A stretch of DNA of 64,000 nt, taken from assembly GCF_042140125.1 (NCBI RefSeq), contig NZ_CP159473.1. The stretch is one strand, 5' to 3'. Numbering within the stretch: the stretch's first letter is position 1; each line of letters begins with the position of its first letter. Shown here piece by piece: positions 50,897 to 58,810 of the stretch. The notes beneath the pieces were generated by a model. That model did no database searches. It was not told the origin of the DNA and saw only the letters and a list, made by a program, of their open reading frames with translations. The DNA is from Rhodophyticola sp017644125. Its GTDB lineage: Bacteria > Pseudomonadota > Alphaproteobacteria > Rhodobacterales > Rhodobacteraceae. A program made the translations under genes and the position numbers.

Positions 50897-52069
50897 ATGC
50901 ACGTAACCCACGCCGATTTTTCGGCGGCTTCTGCCGTCGTACCCTCCTCCCGCCTCGATGCCTTCGTCGCCGCCAGCCGCTTCGACAAACCGACCCTCGT
51001 GCTCGATATCGACCGGGTCGAGGCGCAGTATCACGCGCTGGCCGCAGGTCTCTCCTCCGTCGATATCCATTATGCCGTGAAGGCGAACCCGGCACGCCAG
51101 ATCATCGAACGTCTGGTGGCGCTTGGCTCGCATTTCGACGCCGCATCGCGGGGCGAAATCGAGCTCTGCCTCTCGCTTGGTGCGGACCCGGCGCATATCT
51201 CGTTCGGCAACACCGTCAAACGCGCGTCGGACATCGCTTTCGCGCATCAGGCCGGGATCGGGATCTTCGCCGCCGACGCGGAAGAAGAGCTTGAAAAAAT
51301 TGCGGAAAATGCACCCGGGGCGCAGGTTTACATCCGTCTTATCGTGGAGGCCTCCGGCGCCGACTGGCCGCTGACCCGCAAATTCGGCACCAGCCGCGAC
51401 AAGGCCGTGCGTCTGATGAACATGGCCCGCGATCTGGGTCTCGCACCCGTTGGCGTTTCCTTCCATGTGGGCTCCCAGACCCGCAAACCCGAGATGTGGG
51501 CCGATACGCTCGATCAGGTGGCCGCCATCTGGGCCGAAGCGCTGGATGCAGGCCATGATTTGAGCCTTCTCAATATCGGCGGCGGCTTTCCCGCCTTCTA
51601 CGGCGACGAGATCGCCCACCCGACCGATTATGCCGCAACGGTGATGCAGATGGTTCGCGCCCGCTTCGGCGACGCGCCCCGCGTGATGGCCGAGCCAGGC
51701 CGCGGGCTGGTGGCCGAAGCCGGTGTGATCGCCGCCGAGGTGCTGCTGGTGTCGCGGAAATCCGATGACGACCTCTGCCGTTGGGTGTTCCTCGACATCG
51801 GCAAGTTTTCCGGTCTGGCCGAAACCATCGACGAGGCGATCCGGTATCAGTTCACCACCGATCGCGACCATGAAGACACCGGCCCCTGCATCCTTGCGGG
51901 CCCGTCCTGCGACAGCGCCGATGTGCTTTATGAAAAACGCCCCGTGGCCTTGCCTGTCGGCCTCAAAAGCGGCGACAGGATCGTGATCCGCAATTGCGGG
52001 GCCTATACGTCGAGCTACAGCTCGGTGGGCTTCAACGGGTTCCCGCCGCTGGATGTGATCGTGATCTGA
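50897..52069 (+). CDS. Ornithine/lysine-type PLP decarboxylase (fold III)
   Basis: Alanine-racemase-fold decarboxylase of 390 residues, the eukaryote-like ornithine decarboxylase type. The PLP lysine is Lys62 in HYAVKANP; the phosphate-binding glycine loop is LNIGGGFPAFY near 222; EPGRGLVAEAG is near 260. The second-subunit active-site cysteine is in GPSCDSADVLY near 335. The product is putrescine (or cadaverine). GGAG lies seven bases before ATG 50897. The speF leader upstream supports ornithine as substrate. A bidirectional terminator follows. Confidence 0.92.
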   Translation: MHVTHADFSAASAVVPSSRLDAFVAASRFDKPTLVLDIDRVEAQYHALAAGLSSVDIHYAVKANPARQIIERLVALGSHFDAASRGEIELCLSLGADPAHISFGNTVKRASDIAFAHQAGIGIFAADAEEELEKIAENAPGAQVYIRLIVEASGADWPLTRKFGTSRDKAVRLMNMARDLGLAPVGVSFHVGSQTRKPEMWADTLDQVAAIWAEALDAGHDLSLLNIGGGFPAFYGDEIAHPTDYAATVMQMVRARFGDAPRVMAEPGRGLVAEAGVIAAEVLLVSRKSDDDLCRWVFLDIGKFSGLAETIDEAIRYQFTTDRDHEDTGPCILAGPSCDSADVLYEKRPVALPVGLKSGDRIVIRNCGAYTSSYSSVGFNGFPPLDVIVI

Positions 52070-52075
52070 CATGGC

Positions 52076-52100
52076 AAGGGCCCCGAAACCGGGGCCCTTT
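52076..52100. terminator. Bidirectional terminator between decarboxylase gene and deoD
   Basis: Stem AAGGGCCCC-(G/A loop)-GGGGCCCTT between the convergent stops. The ends carry AA or TT runs on each strand, so it can serve both directions, though the T-run is short. Confidence 0.75.
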
Positions 52101-52102
52101 GC

Positions 52103-52807
52103 TCAGGTGAAGGCCGCTTCCAGCGCAATCTCCACCATATCGGCAAAACTGGATTGCCGGTCTTCCGATGGCAACGCCTCGCCCGTGATCAGGTGGTCGG
52201 AGATGGTCAGAACCGCCAGAGCCCTGCGGTCGTACCGGGCAGCAAGCGTATAAAGCTCCGCCGCTTCCATTTCCACCGCGAGGATACCGTGGCGGGTCAT
52301 CTGCTCAGTCAGGTCCGGACGCTCGTCGTAAAACACGTCCGACGAGTAGATGCCGCCCACATGGATCGCGCTGCCCCTGGATTGGGCCGCCTTGTACGCC
52401 GCCTGCAACAACCCGTAATCCGCACATGGCGCAAAACTCAGGTCCCTGAATATCCCGCGCGATGGCGTGGACATCGTTGACGACGTCATCGCCAGCACCA
52501 CATCCCGGATCTTGACGTTGTCCTGCATGGCGCCCGCCGATCCGATGCGGATCAGGGTTTGCGCACCAAAGTCGCGGATCAATTCATTGGCATAGATCGA
52601 GAGGCTGGGCATCCCCATACCCGACCCATAAATCGTGACGCGATTGCCCTTCCAGGTTCCGGTAAACCCCAGCATGCCGCGCACTTCGTTGACGCAGACG
52701 GGATTTTCCAGAAACCTTTCGGCGGCCCATTTCGCCCGGAGCGGGTCGCCCGGCATCAAAACCGTTTCGGCAATCTCTCCGGGCTTTGCCCCAATGTGAA
52801 CGGTCAT
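52103..52807 (-). CDS. deoD: Purine-nucleoside phosphorylase (DeoD type)
   Basis: Hexameric-type nucleoside phosphorylase of 234 residues that splits purine (deoxy)ribonucleosides to base and sugar-1-phosphate. His4 (TVHIGA), phosphate-binding GDPLRAK (about 20-26), RIGSAGA and EMEAAEL ribose-binding motifs, and the catalytic Asp in TISDH near residue 203 are present. It starts nine bases after the stop of the H-NS-like gene. Its deoxyribose-1-phosphate product connects to deoC at the right end of the window. Confidence 0.95.
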   Translation of the reverse strand: MTVHIGAKPGEIAETVLMPGDPLRAKWAAERFLENPVCVNEVRGMLGFTGTWKGNRVTIYGSGMGMPSLSIYANELIRDFGAQTLIRIGSAGAMQDNVKIRDVVLAMTSSTMSTPSRGIFRDLSFAPCADYGLLQAAYKAAQSRGSAIHVGGIYSSDVFYDERPDLTEQMTRHGILAVEMEAAELYTLAARYDRRALAVLTISDHLITGEALPSEDRQSSFADMVEIALEAAFT

Positions 52808-52816
52808 CTTCTGCGC

Positions 52817-53128
52817 TCAGATCGCCATATCGTCGAGAGATTTTCCGGACGCAAGCGCCTCCTTGATCCAACCGGGCTGGCGGCCACGGCCGGTCCATGT
52901 CTGGCTCGGATCTTTCGGATTGGCATATTTGGGAGGCGATTTCGGGCCGGATGTGGATTTGCCGCCAAGAACCTCGTCCAGCGAAAACCCGTGTTCAAGT
53001 GCCGCCTTTTGCGCAGCAGCCAGGGCTTCCTTCTTTTTGCGTTTCGCGTAGTCTTTCAGCGCGGCGTCGACTTCCTTTTGCAGGTCCAGCAGTTCCTGCC
53101 GCGTCATGTTACTCAATTTCTTCGTCAT
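52817..53128 (-). CDS. H-NS family DNA-binding protein (HvrA/Spb-like)
   Basis: A 103-residue nucleoid protein. The N-terminal coiled coil (MTRQELLDLQKEVDAALKDY and the KRKKKEALAAAQKA stretch) oligomerises, and the C-terminal DNA-binding core YANPKDPSQTWTGRGRQPGWI carries the H-NS W-x-G-R-G-R-x-P motif. Relatives HvrA (R. capsulatus) and Spb (R. sphaeroides) regulate light- and oxygen-dependent genes. The start is ATG 53128 or ATG 53107; neither has a clear ribosome binding site. The upstream gap to ecm is AT-rich, as is usual for such genes. It is co-directional with deoD nine bases downstream. Confidence 0.92.
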   Translation of the reverse strand: MTKKLSNMTRQELLDLQKEVDAALKDYAKRKKKEALAAAQKAALEHGFSLDEVLGGKSTSGPKSPPKYANPKDPSQTWTGRGRQPGWIKEALASGKSLDDMAI

Positions 53129-53251
53129 TTCGGGTGTCCCTATTTTTGGTGCATTGGTGCTAAGCCTGTACACTCATGCATGCAATAGGAACTATTTATG
53201 GACATGTCTTTTTAGGCAGGTTTCGACCTATGAGACCATGTTTTTCAGGGT

Positions 53252-55216
53252 TTATTCGGCGGCGACCGGCTTCGGGTCGACCAGGTGAACAATATCCATC
53301 ATGATTCGATTGAGCTCGAAATCCTTTGGCGTGTAGACTTTCGCCACCCCGAAGCTCCGCAATTTCTCTGCGTCTTCCTCCGGAATAATGCCCCCGACGG
53401 CCACCGGAATGTGATCCATGTTTTCGGCCCGCAATCTTGTCATGACCTCCTGGATCAGAGGAATGTGGCTACCGGACAGGATCGACAGGCCAATAACGTG
53501 GACCTCCCCGGCCTTTGCGGCTGAAACGATTTCTTCCGGCGTCAGGCGAATGCCCTCATAGGCGATATCCATTCCGCAATCCCGCGCGCGGAACGCGATC
53601 TGCTCCGCCCCGTTCGAATGCCCGTCCAATCCGGGCTTTCCGACCAGAAACTTCAATCTCCGGCCAAGCCGGTCGCTGGCGGCATCCACCGCCTGCCGTA
53701 TCTCGTCAAGCCCGTCCGTCTTGTTGGAGGGATTGCGCGAAACGCCCGTAGGCCCGCGGTATTCGCCATGAACCGCGCGCATGATGCCTGCCCATTCGCC
53801 CGTGGTCACCCCGGCCTTCGCTGCCGCAATCGACGGCGGCATGATGTTCTCGCCCTTCTCTGCGGCGCGCCGCAGGGCATCGAGGCTCGATGCAACGGCA
53901 TCCGCATCGCGCAGACTCCGCCAGTCGTTCAGCCGCGCAATCTGCTCGGCCTCCACCGCCTCGTCCACCATCATGATGCCGCCATCGGCATCCATCAGGG
54001 GCGATGGCTCCGTCGTGGTGAACCTGTTCACACCGACGACGACCGTCTCGCCCTTTTCGATCCCGTTGACGCGGTCTGCATTGGACTCCACAAGCCGGCC
54101 TTTCATGTAATCGATTGCCGCGATCGTCCCGCCCATCGATTCCAGATTGGCCAATTCCGCCCGCGCTCCGTCTTTCAGCGCGTCGACCTTGGCCGCGACC
54201 ACCGGATTGCCGTCAAACAGATCGCCATATTCCAGAAGATCGGTTTCGAACGCCATAATCTGCTGCATCCGCATCGACCATTGCTGATCCCATGGGCGCG
54301 GCAGGCCCAATGCCTCGTTCCAGGCGGGCAACTGTACGGCGCGGGCGCGGGCATTCTTGCTGAGTGTGACCGCCAGCATTTCGATCAGGATGCGGTAGAC
54401 GTTGTTTTCCGGCTGCTGTTCCGTCAGGCCGAGGGAGTTGACCTGCACCCCATAGCGGAACCGGCGGTATTTCGGATCTTCGACGCCATAGCGCTCGGCG
54501 CAGATTTCGTCCCAGAGGTCCACGAAGGCGCGCATTTTGCACATCTCGGTCACAAAGCGGATCCCGGCATTCACGAAAAACGAGATCCGCCCGACAAGGG
54601 CGGGGAAATCCTCCGCCGGTACACGCGGCTTCAATGCGTCAAGCACGGCCGTAGCCGTGGCCAGCGCAAAGGCCAATTCCTGTTCCGGCGTGGCACCGGC
54701 TTCCTGCAAATGATAGGAACACACATTCATCGGGTTCCATTTCGGGACATGCGTGTAGCAATACTCGGCCACATCCGCGATCATCTTCAGGCTCGGCTTC
54801 GGCGGGCAGATATAGGTTCCGCGGGAAAGATATTCCTTGATCAGGTCGTTCTGCACCGTGCCCTGCAACAGGGAGATATCCGCGCCCTGCTCCTCGGCCA
54901 CGGCGATATAGAGCGCCAGAAGCCAGGGGGCGGTCGCATTGATCGTCATCGACGTGTTCATCTGCTCCAGCGGGATCTGGTCGAAGAGCGTGCGCATGTC
55001 GCCCAGATGCGCCACGGGAACACCGACTTTGCCGACCTCGCCACGAGCCAGTTCATGGTCGCTGTCATACCCCGTCTGGGTCGGCAGATCGAAGGCCACC
55101 GAAAGACCGGTCTGGCCCTTGGCCAGATTTCCGCGGTAAAGCGCGTTGGAGGCCTGGGCAGTGGAATGGCCGGCATAGGTCCGGATAAGCCAGGGGCGGT
55201 CTTTCTGGGCGGTCAC
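53252..55216 (-). CDS. ecm: (2R)-ethylmalonyl-CoA mutase
   Basis: Coenzyme-B12-dependent acyl-CoA mutase of 654 residues converting (2R)-ethylmalonyl-CoA to (2S)-methylsuccinyl-CoA, the defining step of the ethylmalonyl-CoA pathway. The TIM-barrel domain starts RPWLIRTYAGHSTAQASNALY and includes FDLPTQTGYDSD. The C-terminal B12 domain contains LDGHSNG near 530, which gives the cobalt ligand His, then GLSILSGSH and VGGIIP. The start is GTG 55216 with AGGAGG eight bases upstream; the extra 17 codons before it were rejected. It is divergent from the acyltransferase, two genes from ccr. Confidence 0.94.
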   Translation of the reverse strand: MTAQKDRPWLIRTYAGHSTAQASNALYRGNLAKGQTGLSVAFDLPTQTGYDSDHELARGEVGKVGVPVAHLGDMRTLFDQIPLEQMNTSMTINATAPWLLALYIAVAEEQGADISLLQGTVQNDLIKEYLSRGTYICPPKPSLKMIADVAEYCYTHVPKWNPMNVCSYHLQEAGATPEQELAFALATATAVLDALKPRVPAEDFPALVGRISFFVNAGIRFVTEMCKMRAFVDLWDEICAERYGVEDPKYRRFRYGVQVNSLGLTEQQPENNVYRILIEMLAVTLSKNARARAVQLPAWNEALGLPRPWDQQWSMRMQQIMAFETDLLEYGDLFDGNPVVAAKVDALKDGARAELANLESMGGTIAAIDYMKGRLVESNADRVNGIEKGETVVVGVNRFTTTEPSPLMDADGGIMMVDEAVEAEQIARLNDWRSLRDADAVASSLDALRRAAEKGENIMPPSIAAAKAGVTTGEWAGIMRAVHGEYRGPTGVSRNPSNKTDGLDEIRQAVDAASDRLGRRLKFLVGKPGLDGHSNGAEQIAFRARDCGMDIAYEGIRLTPEEIVSAAKAGEVHVIGLSILSGSHIPLIQEVMTRLRAENMDHIPVAVGGIIPEEDAEKLRSFGVAKVYTPKDFELNRIMMDIVHLVDPKPVAAE

Positions 55217-55358
55217 GGGGCAGGCCTCCTGAATCAGACGCGGTAACTTTCTTCCGCTCACGGGCATATATTGATAACTTTATGTCGATGTCAATTCGCT
55301 GCGTCGCGGCATTTGGAATGATTGTGCGCAGGCGGCTTTCCTGTCAGGCTTCCCTGCA

Positions 55359-57218
55359 ATGATGGCGACCGTAGAACTGCCCGTCTGGGCCCTGATCCTG
55401 ATCCTGGCCTTCGCAGCGGTCGCGGCCTTGAACAATGTGCTTGTGCCATCGGTGCGCTGGTTCCTGCGCCGCCGCCTTGAGCGGGCGGTGGAGCAGTTGA
55501 ACACAAGGCTGACCCGACCGATCCAGCCTTTCAAGCTCGCGCGCCGCAACGATACCGTCCTGCGGCTGATCTACGACCCCGAGGTCGCCCGCGCGATCGT
55601 CGAGCATGCCAAGGCGAACGGCATGCGCGAGGATGTCGCCGCCCAGACCGCCGAACGTTATGCGCGCGAGATCGTTCCGGGTTTTTCGGCCTTCGCCTAT
55701 TTCGGCTTTGCGATCCGAGCCGCAAAGTTTCTCAGCCAGTCACTCTACCGTGTCAGGCTGGCTCACGGCAACGATGCCGCGCTGGAGGCAATCGACCCCG
55801 AGGCCACGGTGATTTTCGTCATGAACCACCGCTCGAACATGGATTACGTGCTGGTCACATGGTTGGCGGCGGAGCGGTCCGCATTGGCCTATGCCGTGGG
55901 CGAATGGGCCCGGGTCTGGCCGCTTCGGCAACTCGTGCGCGCGATGGGGGGCTATTTCATCCGGCGACGGCACAACAACCCGCTCTACCGCAAGGTACTG
56001 GCCCGCTACGTGCAAATGGCGACCGAGGCAGGCGTGACCCAGGCCGTTTTCCCCGAGGGGGGCTTGTCCCAGACCGGGGCCATGGGCAAACCCAAGCTCG
56101 GTCTGATCTCCTACATTCTCGACGGGTTTGTCCCCGGCAGTTCCCGCGACGTGGTTTTTGTCCCCGTGGCGCTGAACTACGACCGGGTCATGGAGGATCG
56201 CACCCTGATCGAGGCGCATGCCAACGGCACCCGCCGCTTCCGGTTCAGTCTGAAACCGATCTGGCGTTACGTCTGGCGGCAGACATGGCACCGCATCACG
56301 GGGCGTTTCCATCGCTATGGCTACGCCGCCGTCAGCTTTGGTTCGCCCCTGAGCCTGACCGATTTCATGGCGCTGGATCACGAGGATCGCCCCGCCGCTC
56401 TGGGCGTCGAACTGATGGCGCGGATCGGGCAGGTCATGCCCGTCGTTCCGGTGCCTCTGGTTGCCCATGGCCTGCGGGACGGTGCCAGAAACCGCGCCGA
56501 GCTTCGCGATCTGGTCGCGCGCCAGGTCAGCGAAGCCAAAAGCCGCGGTACGGCGGTGCATATCCCAAGAAACGATCTGGACTACACGGTCGAGGTCGGT
56601 CTGCGCGCGCTGATCGAACGCGGTATGCTGAGCGATGGGCCGGACGGCTTCGTGCTGAACCCGGAAGGTGCCGCACTGGTCGCGTTTTATGCGGCGTCGG
56701 TTGCGCATCTGCTTGAAGCAGAACTCCGCTCGCAACCAAGTGAGCGGTCTATGAAGGTTACCCGCTCAAGCGAGGCAGAGCTGGTTGTTGAATGTCCTGC
56801 CGTTGGCGAGATCTTTTCTGGTATTTTGGGCCTGTTTGGGCTGACGATGGCGGTGTTTGCTGTCTTCGCTGGCGACGGGGGAATCGCCGCCTTCATTGGC
56901 GGATTAATCTTCGCCTGTGTTGGTGCCTATGTATATTGGGTCGGCGGACCATCCACTCTCACTCTGGACAGCAATTCCGGTTACGGGACAGTGGTGCGTG
57001 AACGCCCTTTTGGTCTGCCGGACACTCAGTCATTTCTGCTGACTGACATTGACGATGTAACCAATGCGCGAGATGCTGAAGGGCCAGGTTTCGGCCTTGT
57101 CATAGAACTCGAAGACGGCACTGCGATACGGGTCAGTTACGCCAATCATCACAACGAGGAAGCAAGATCCGTCGGGAAGCAGATCCGCACATGGCTCAAA
57201 GACCGTGGCATCCGCTAG
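55359..57218 (+). CDS. Acyltransferase with added C-terminal membrane domain
   Basis: 619 residues. Residues 1-465 form a membrane-bound glycerolipid acyltransferase (PlsB/PlsC superfamily): an N-terminal helix, catalytic VMNHRSNMDYVL (H-x-4-D) near 154-165, and FPEGGLSQTG near 229. This part is known next to ecm/ccr in Rhodobacterales at about 460 aa. From about residue 466 (DNA about 56750 on) a different module follows: two helices (FSGILGLFGLTMAVFAVFAG, then FIGGLIFACVGAYVYWVGG) and a beta-rich PH-like end. Its codons are visibly more AT-rich. An ATG at 56751 could start this module alone. Likely a fusion or read-through of two genes. Confidence 0.85.
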   Translation: MMATVELPVWALILILAFAAVAALNNVLVPSVRWFLRRRLERAVEQLNTRLTRPIQPFKLARRNDTVLRLIYDPEVARAIVEHAKANGMREDVAAQTAERYAREIVPGFSAFAYFGFAIRAAKFLSQSLYRVRLAHGNDAALEAIDPEATVIFVMNHRSNMDYVLVTWLAAERSALAYAVGEWARVWPLRQLVRAMGGYFIRRRHNNPLYRKVLARYVQMATEAGVTQAVFPEGGLSQTGAMGKPKLGLISYILDGFVPGSSRDVVFVPVALNYDRVMEDRTLIEAHANGTRRFRFSLKPIWRYVWRQTWHRITGRFHRYGYAAVSFGSPLSLTDFMALDHEDRPAALGVELMARIGQVMPVVPVPLVAHGLRDGARNRAELRDLVARQVSEAKSRGTAVHIPRNDLDYTVEVGLRALIERGMLSDGPDGFVLNPEGAALVAFYAASVAHLLEAELRSQPSERSMKVTRSSEAELVVECPAVGEIFSGILGLFGLTMAVFAVFAGDGGIAAFIGGLIFACVGAYVYWVGGPSTLTLDSNSGYGTVVRERPFGLPDTQSFLLTDIDDVTNARDAEGPGFGLVIELEDGTAIRVSYANHHNEEARSVGKQIRTWLKDRGIR

Positions 57219-57250
57219 TAGCGTGACCCACCTCAACGCGACATAAAATT

Positions 57251-57270
57251 ACGAAATATCGTACTTTCGT
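57251..57270. promoter_or_regulatory. Inverted repeat in ccr promoter region
   Basis: ACGAAA and TTTCGT, perfect 6-bp arms separated by eight bases, in the only AT-rich stretch upstream of ccr, about 100 bases before its ATG. A plausible operator; the regulator is unknown. Confidence 0.4.
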
Positions 57271-57369
57271 GTTGCTTTCTTGCGTACCGGCAAATAAATC
57301 TCGCATAAGCAGCAATTGATTCCGCAGCGCGGCATTGCCCGCAAAGGACTGAGCATGACGGAGAGCACG

Positions 57370-58665
57370 ATGGCCCTGGACACCCAAGCCCCCGCCGCCC
57401 CTTACGAGGCGCCGGTGAAGGACCTTTACGAGATGGGCGAAATGCCCCCCATGGGCCATGTTCCCGCCAAAATGCATGCCTGGGCGATCCGCCGTGAGCG
57501 CCACGGAAACCCGGACACGGCGTTTGAGCTGGAAGTCGTGGATACCCACCAGATCGATTCGAACGAGGTGCTCGTTCTCGTGATGGCCGCAGGCGTCAAC
57601 TATAACGGGGTCTGGGCCGCGCTTGGCCAGCCGATCAGCCCCTTCGATGGCCATGGCCAACCCTATCACATCGCGGGGTCCGACGCCGCAGGCATCGTCT
57701 GGGCCGTGGGCGACAAGGTGAAGAACTGGAAGGTCGGCGACGAGGTCGTGGTGCATTGCAACCAGGACGATGGCAATGACGAGGAATGCAACGGCGGCGA
57801 TCCGATGTTCTCCCCCACGCAGCGGATCTGGGGCTATGAGACCCCCGATGGCGCGTTCTCGCAGTTCACCCGCGTTCAGGCGCAGCAGCTCATGCCGCGG
57901 CCCAAGCACCTGACCTGGGAAGAAAGCGCCTGCTACACGCTGACGCTGGCCACCGCGTACCGCATGCTTTTCGGCCATCATCCGCACGAGTTGAAGCCGG
58001 GGCAGAACGTGCTGGTCTGGGGCGCCTCCGGCGGGCTGGGCGTCTATGCGATCCAGCTTGCCACAACGGCAGGCGCCAATGCGATCGCGGTCATCTCCGA
58101 CGAGGACAAGCGCGATTACGTTCTCGGTCTTGGCGCCAAGGGTGTCATCAACCGCAAGGATTTCAATTGCTGGGGGCAACTCCCCACCGTCGGAACCCCG
58201 GAATACAAGGAGTGGTTCAGCGAGGCGCGCAAGTTCGGCAAGGCGATCTGGGACATCACCGGCAAGGGCGTGAACGTGGACATGGTGTTCGAGCATCCCG
58301 GCGAGGCGACCTTCCCGGTCTCCACGCTGGTCTGCAAGAAGGGCGGCATGGTGGTGATCTGCGCGGGCACCACCGGATTTAACTGCACCTTCGATGTGCG
58401 GTATATGTGGATGCATCAAAAGCGTCTTCAGGGCAGCCATTTCGCCCATCTGAAACAGGCCGCCTCGGCCAACAATCTGATGGTCGAGCGCCGGCTTGAC
58501 CCGTGCATGTCCGAAGTCTTCCCCTGGGCCGAACTGCCCGACGCGCACACCAAGATGCTGCGGAACGAACACAAGCCCGGCAATATGTCGGTGCTGGTAC
58601 AGGCCCCGCGCACGGGTTTGCGGACGCTGGAGGACGTGCTGGAGGCCGGCCCCACGGCCAGCTGA
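57370..58665 (+). CDS. ccr: Crotonyl-CoA carboxylase/reductase
   Basis: NADPH-dependent enoyl-thioester reductase of 431 residues that carboxylates crotonyl-CoA to ethylmalonyl-CoA. The medium-chain dehydrogenase nucleotide motif is GASGGLGVYA near 215-224. The residues known to hold CO2 in such enzymes are present in context: Asn in GVNYNGVW, Glu in GYETPDGA, and His in GSHFAH; the neighbouring Phe of some enzymes is Tyr here. Near-identical in many blocks to the characterised R. sphaeroides enzyme. ATG 57370 has GGAGAG six bases upstream. Followed by a terminator. Confidence 0.97.
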   Translation: MALDTQAPAAPYEAPVKDLYEMGEMPPMGHVPAKMHAWAIRRERHGNPDTAFELEVVDTHQIDSNEVLVLVMAAGVNYNGVWAALGQPISPFDGHGQPYHIAGSDAAGIVWAVGDKVKNWKVGDEVVVHCNQDDGNDEECNGGDPMFSPTQRIWGYETPDGAFSQFTRVQAQQLMPRPKHLTWEESACYTLTLATAYRMLFGHHPHELKPGQNVLVWGASGGLGVYAIQLATTAGANAIAVISDEDKRDYVLGLGAKGVINRKDFNCWGQLPTVGTPEYKEWFSEARKFGKAIWDITGKGVNVDMVFEHPGEATFPVSTLVCKKGGMVVICAGTTGFNCTFDVRYMWMHQKRLQGSHFAHLKQAASANNLMVERRLDPCMSEVFPWAELPDAHTKMLRNEHKPGNMSVLVQAPRTGLRTLEDVLEAGPTAS

Positions 58666-58687
58666 AACGAAACAAGGTGCGAAACCT

Positions 58688-58719
58688 GGCCCGCGCCATA
58701 CCGGTCGCGGGCCTTTTTT
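58688..58719 (+). terminator. Terminator of ccr
   Basis: 8-bp stem GGCCCGCG / CGCGGGCC around a 9-base loop, followed by TTTTTT, 22 bases after the ccr stop. Confidence 0.9.
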
Positions 58720-58810
58720 CATCAATGCAGATTTCGCCCGGCCGTCAAAGGCTTGGCAGCCCACCCGTTCCTGCTAGGGTCGCGCCGGACAACAGGCGCG
58801 GGATAATGTC

